Assembly (NCBI GenBank): GCA_934754495.1
Contig: CAKVHW010000001.1
Coordinates: forward strand, 62,001 to 126,000
Reading direction: 5' to 3'
DNA: 64,000 bases
Source: an uncultured Clostridia bacterium
GTDB lineage: Bacteria; Bacillota; Clostridia; Christensenellales; UBA1242
The position numbers and the translations under genes were made by a program. This document shows, piece by piece, positions 62,201-64,000 of this stretch (position 1 is the first letter of the stretch; every line of letters starts with the position of its first letter). Under the pieces are notes generated by a model. It saw only the letters and a program-made list of their open reading frames with translations. It was not told where the DNA came from and did not search any database.

Positions 62201-64000
62201 CTTGCATTTACAACGCCATCACTAAACACAACGCTTGTTAAGAAGTCTAGGCTAATTGTAGAAACATCAAAATCGTCAAATAGGCTATCAACATTAAAGT
62301 TGGTGTTAAACTTGCAGTTAATCCAGTTTAACATGCTTGGAATATCGTCAAACGCAAGTTTTAATTTTAAGCCAATAACGTCTAGATAAAATGTTTTGTT
62401 TACATAATAAATATTTACGTCAAGTCCTTTAAATGTAGTGTTTATATAACCACTAATTTCTCCGTCAAACTTAACACCATATTTTATATTGATTGTGTTA
62501 AATTCATTAAATAGTTCAAGATTTAAGTCAATGTCGCCAGAGATTGATTTATTCTTAAATGTGTTATAGAAAGCATTTCCAACTTTCACAACATCGTCTA
62601 ATTCAATAATTCTATTATTAACAATATTAAATTCTTGTTGTTTTGGATAGTAAATTGCAACATTTCCGCTAATATTGTTGTAATTAATCCTGATTCTTGA
62701 GATTAAGTCGTTGTAAGTCGAAACTCTAACATCAATGTCAGAAATTGTAATATTTAATAAGTTTTTGGTAATTTCTAGATTTTGTAGTTTCGACAAATCT
62801 AGACAATTTACTACTTTAACCAAATCTTTACTAGCGTTTAGATTAATGCCAAACACTTCGCTAATTTGGTCAAGGTGTTTTTCCATATTATTTAGGTCAA
62901 GCATAAAGCAAATGTCAAATACATTAACATACACTTTGCCGTCTAGCAAGTAGCCCCAAACTTTAATTCCTTCAATAGTTGTTTCAAATTTAACAGTAGC
63001 ACTGCCATTATTTACATAGTAAACATTAACAACATATGCTTTGTCATCTATATTTAGGTTAACAACCGCTTTAATGTTTTTAGCACTCGCAGTGTTAATA
63101 AGGCTATTTACAACACTATAAATATTTTCCATATTAAGTGTGTAGTATTTAATCTCACGGTCGGTTAGTTTTGTTACAACTCCGCCTTTATTTAAGTTAA
63201 GGTCAGCATCAACATCATTTACTTTCACCTTAACACTAAGGTCAGTAAAATCAATAATTGCCTTAACATTTACGTCACCAGCATTTAGTGTGGCAACAAT
63301 CTTACTGTCTTGTTTTTGTAAGTTTAGTGTGATATTGCTATCAAGTTTTGTGTCCCCTACCAGACTCATAACATTATTAATAATGTCGCTAATATCTTCA
63401 AATGAACCACCAATTTTAATTGTGTCAAATTTAACATACACATTGCCGTCTTGAACATTCACATTTAGTGTTTTGCCAAACACATTTACTTGTGCTTGAG
63501 CTAGTACATTGTTAATACCATTAGTAAAGTCAAGTGCAATATTGTAATCAATTGTGTTATCTTTAACTTTTACACTGCCACTTAGTGAGTATGTCTTAGT
63601 ATTAATTAAGTCTAATACCTTTTCAACATCTTGCGATGTAATTACAATTTCTTCAAAGTCATCAAAGTTATTTTCAATCTTTACATCTGTGGTTTTACTT
63701 AATGTAATATTAATATCACCTAATTTTACTTCAACACACTTTAGCATGCCATTATCAGCAACAGCACTAATTGTTGTTTGTTTGTAAGATGCCACAAGTT
63801 TTTGATTGTTTACATTTGTAAACTTAACTGTGTAGTTAAGAAGTTCCTTTACAAAGTTATTTGTGTCACTATTAATATCAAGGCTATTTACAATATCAAT
63901 AATATTGTTGTAATTTAGTTTTACCTTAACATCGCCTGCTTTTACAAATACACCACTTTCATTTAAAGTCACAGCAATTGAAAGTCCGCCAAATTCTGTG
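59251..64000 (-). CDS. Giant surface protein with beta-rich and InlB-type repeats (5' end outside the window)
   Basis: The C-terminal 1583 residues or so are visible; the frame stays open to the right edge. Most of the length is made of about six irregular units of 150-250 residues with the pattern GxxxxxL...Y.VN..(Y/V)YVx(V/I)xGLK(V/L)KxxxDDIxxML, a beta-rich layout reminiscent of LolA-like repeats. The last about 430 residues (59254-60540) hold four or five B-repeat units of the Listeria InlB type (FKGWYLDETF...MPNKDVTLYAKW). The end (TLNPVWKHK) has no LPXTG or membrane anchor, so attachment must come from the missing N-terminus or from wall binding. An adhesin or envelope role is inferred. 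Confidence 0.85.
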   Translation of the reverse strand, partial: TEFGGLSIAVTLNESGVFVKAGDVKVKLNYNNIIDIVNSLDINSDTNNFVKELLNYTVKFTNVNNQKLVASYKQTTISAVADNGMLKCVEVKLGDINITLSKTTDVKIENNFDDFEEIVITSQDVEKVLDLINTKTYSLSGSVKVKDNTIDYNIALDFTNGINNVLAQAQVNVFGKTLNVNVQDGNVYVKFDTIKIGGSFEDISDIINNVMSLVGDTKLDSNITLNLQKQDSKIVATLNAGDVNVKAIIDFTDLSVKVKVNDVDADLNLNKGGVVTKLTDREIKYYTLNMENIYSVVNSLINTASAKNIKAVVNLNIDDKAYVVNVYYVNNGSATVKFETTIEGIKVWGYLLDGKVYVNVFDICFMLDLNNMEKHLDQISEVFGINLNASKDLVKVVNCLDLSKLQNLEITKNLLNITISDIDVRVSTYNDLISRIRINYNNISGNVAIYYPKQQEFNIVNNRIIELDDVVKVGNAFYNTFKNKSISGDIDLNLELFNEFNTINIKYGVKFDGEISGYINTTFKGLDVNIYYVNKTFYLDVIGLKLKLAFDDIPSMLNWINCKFNTNFNVDSLFDDFDVSTISLDFLTSVVFSDGVVNARLFDKVDLVAEYANSFNRVKFNAGSISGTLYVTDFDNFTLNNVVDSDYANYTSLTNIVDAVYGTISERQFDITANTNVFRNNAKYYDVDLSLVLNIIEQLDSTNLEASGVARVSGEKKVKLDLGYFDHKLYANYDGLKVSIHKDNIKEILGIVLTVLNVDTSNIPVLNNLKQEFDIDTDNLSQIAPNLSNINPLNYLEYIKNIGVNENAIEITLNGARLNGDPHFNPIVRLEMAGGKLANVRINKLYTGVTADENITINITLNEYKGITKVVDSEYIDISNSSDIIRAFVNTSSMNDYHINGNVIMNLKLGGLEINAAKLDVDVKVKLDKNKKPIIAVEIGKYPLIGLVNNSNTNGVGDTGLGFISQRYRSISIYYANGEIYLQTSDEKWGAYKQLDRVTKVTPKYLVDNINYYMQWLMGFTDTIQSKINEAIETSKTNKANAINDGSYDYSNVILNYVKNGNTHSFDVNIGKLAYNNDLGKLHIDLSTVNNASTGNKDYLGTINFNLDLLNSLIILKTNNDSNLKLTDIGNSADVSKALVALSNSRFQLDGEYEKTGTGNWQMANQGERTVILYDGETQVGSLTGLIGTAIALPSYPNKTVDNGTSEKVYEFLGWFTSDGTKYTSTAYPRYDTVLYAKWNLISDRAYHTIKFETNENVSAESITRLTGEQVNLPVLKNIEMELDETTSILKVFKGWYLDETFTTLYNLDTMPNKDVTLYAKWETVETKTYHVSIYSAGIEVYNAKVQAGVSFEFPVSNYFKEDTLYYLDETFTIKVTDFVINSDTTWYAKNKYKYTIYSKYTTLNGGEYNNVESVYEGSTITLPTYTNYEINNISYTTEYHFMGWSKDGSETLIKGNTVVDAGDSSYTAVWEVKDYCIATFNVSAWVKPDWWKPSRLLKDKQVSLGNVSNTNNTNKVKIEKGTKLVFSNFVAETTHSYGTKYNFVTAGWTDGNVQNIYDGSYAIDSLEIGSHITLNPVWKHK

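Overview
The window is a 64 kb piece of a low-GC bacterial chromosome with Bacillota (Clostridia-like) gene content, probably an uncultured anaerobic gut lineage. Supporting signs are a three-gene electron-bifurcating [FeFe]-hydrogenase, an oxygen-sensitive class III ribonucleotide reductase, strong Shine-Dalgarno sites, canonical sigma-A promoters, SipW-type and LepB-type signal peptidases, lipoproteins, and no outer-membrane genes. The genus is an inference I cannot test here. Standard code 11 applies, but TGA is almost absent as a stop: I found one, at 54117-54119. There are no rRNA genes, CRISPR arrays, insertion sequences or phage genes. One tRNA (Glu, anticodon CTC) is present.

Layout. 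1-9233: 5' part of alaS, a GPH-type sugar symporter, a processive family-2 glycosyltransferase, a lipoprotein/small membrane protein/dnaB operon, a CYTH-like protein read from a probably leaderless mRNA, and an unknown protein. 9234-14465: glyA and hydABC. 14561-24863: two P-type ATPases flanking a 1193-aa CvpA-like membrane protein. One ATPase (22131-24863) is canonical; the other (14561-17218) has lost almost every catalytic signature and looks like a pseudo-pump. 25120-30185: tRNA-Glu, a sugar-kinase-like APH-fold protein with a hairpin over its ribosome site, an RsmC-like methyltransferase, cysS and pyk. 30345-39861: a roughly 3000-aa surface lipoprotein of Fn3-like repeats followed by a SipW-type signal peptidase. 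40060-49085: gmk-like kinase, lepB, an unknown protein ending in a sliding-clamp-binding motif, a 52-aa membrane peptide, an ECF sigma/anti-sigma pair, a cysteine-rich metallothionein-like protein next to ychF, uppP, queH, and a metal or arsenic exporter. 49178-53175: nrdD fused to a glutaredoxin-like domain, trxB and nrdG under an NrdR-box promoter. 53695-59043: yqeY, a ketopantoate-reductase-fold protein lacking the catalytic Lys, pepF, a DUF6320-like protein and a PapA/condensation-fold acyltransferase. 59251-64000: the 3' part of a second giant surface protein with beta-rich repeats and InlB-type B repeats.

How they work together. HydABC would couple NADH and ferredoxin oxidation to H2 production in fermentation that runs through pyk. 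The Nrd module supplies dNTPs anaerobically with its own fused reductant and TrxB. Much of the coding capacity goes to envelope functions: two giant secreted proteins, two signal peptidases, UppP, a glycosyltransferase, the CvpA-like protein, a lipoprotein and P-type pumps. The most unusual items are the degenerate P-type ATPase, the clamp-motif protein, the cysteine-rich protein, a 60-bp tandem repeat at the dnaB 3' end, and a dispersed repeat that always lies just downstream of minus-strand genes in the same orientation.
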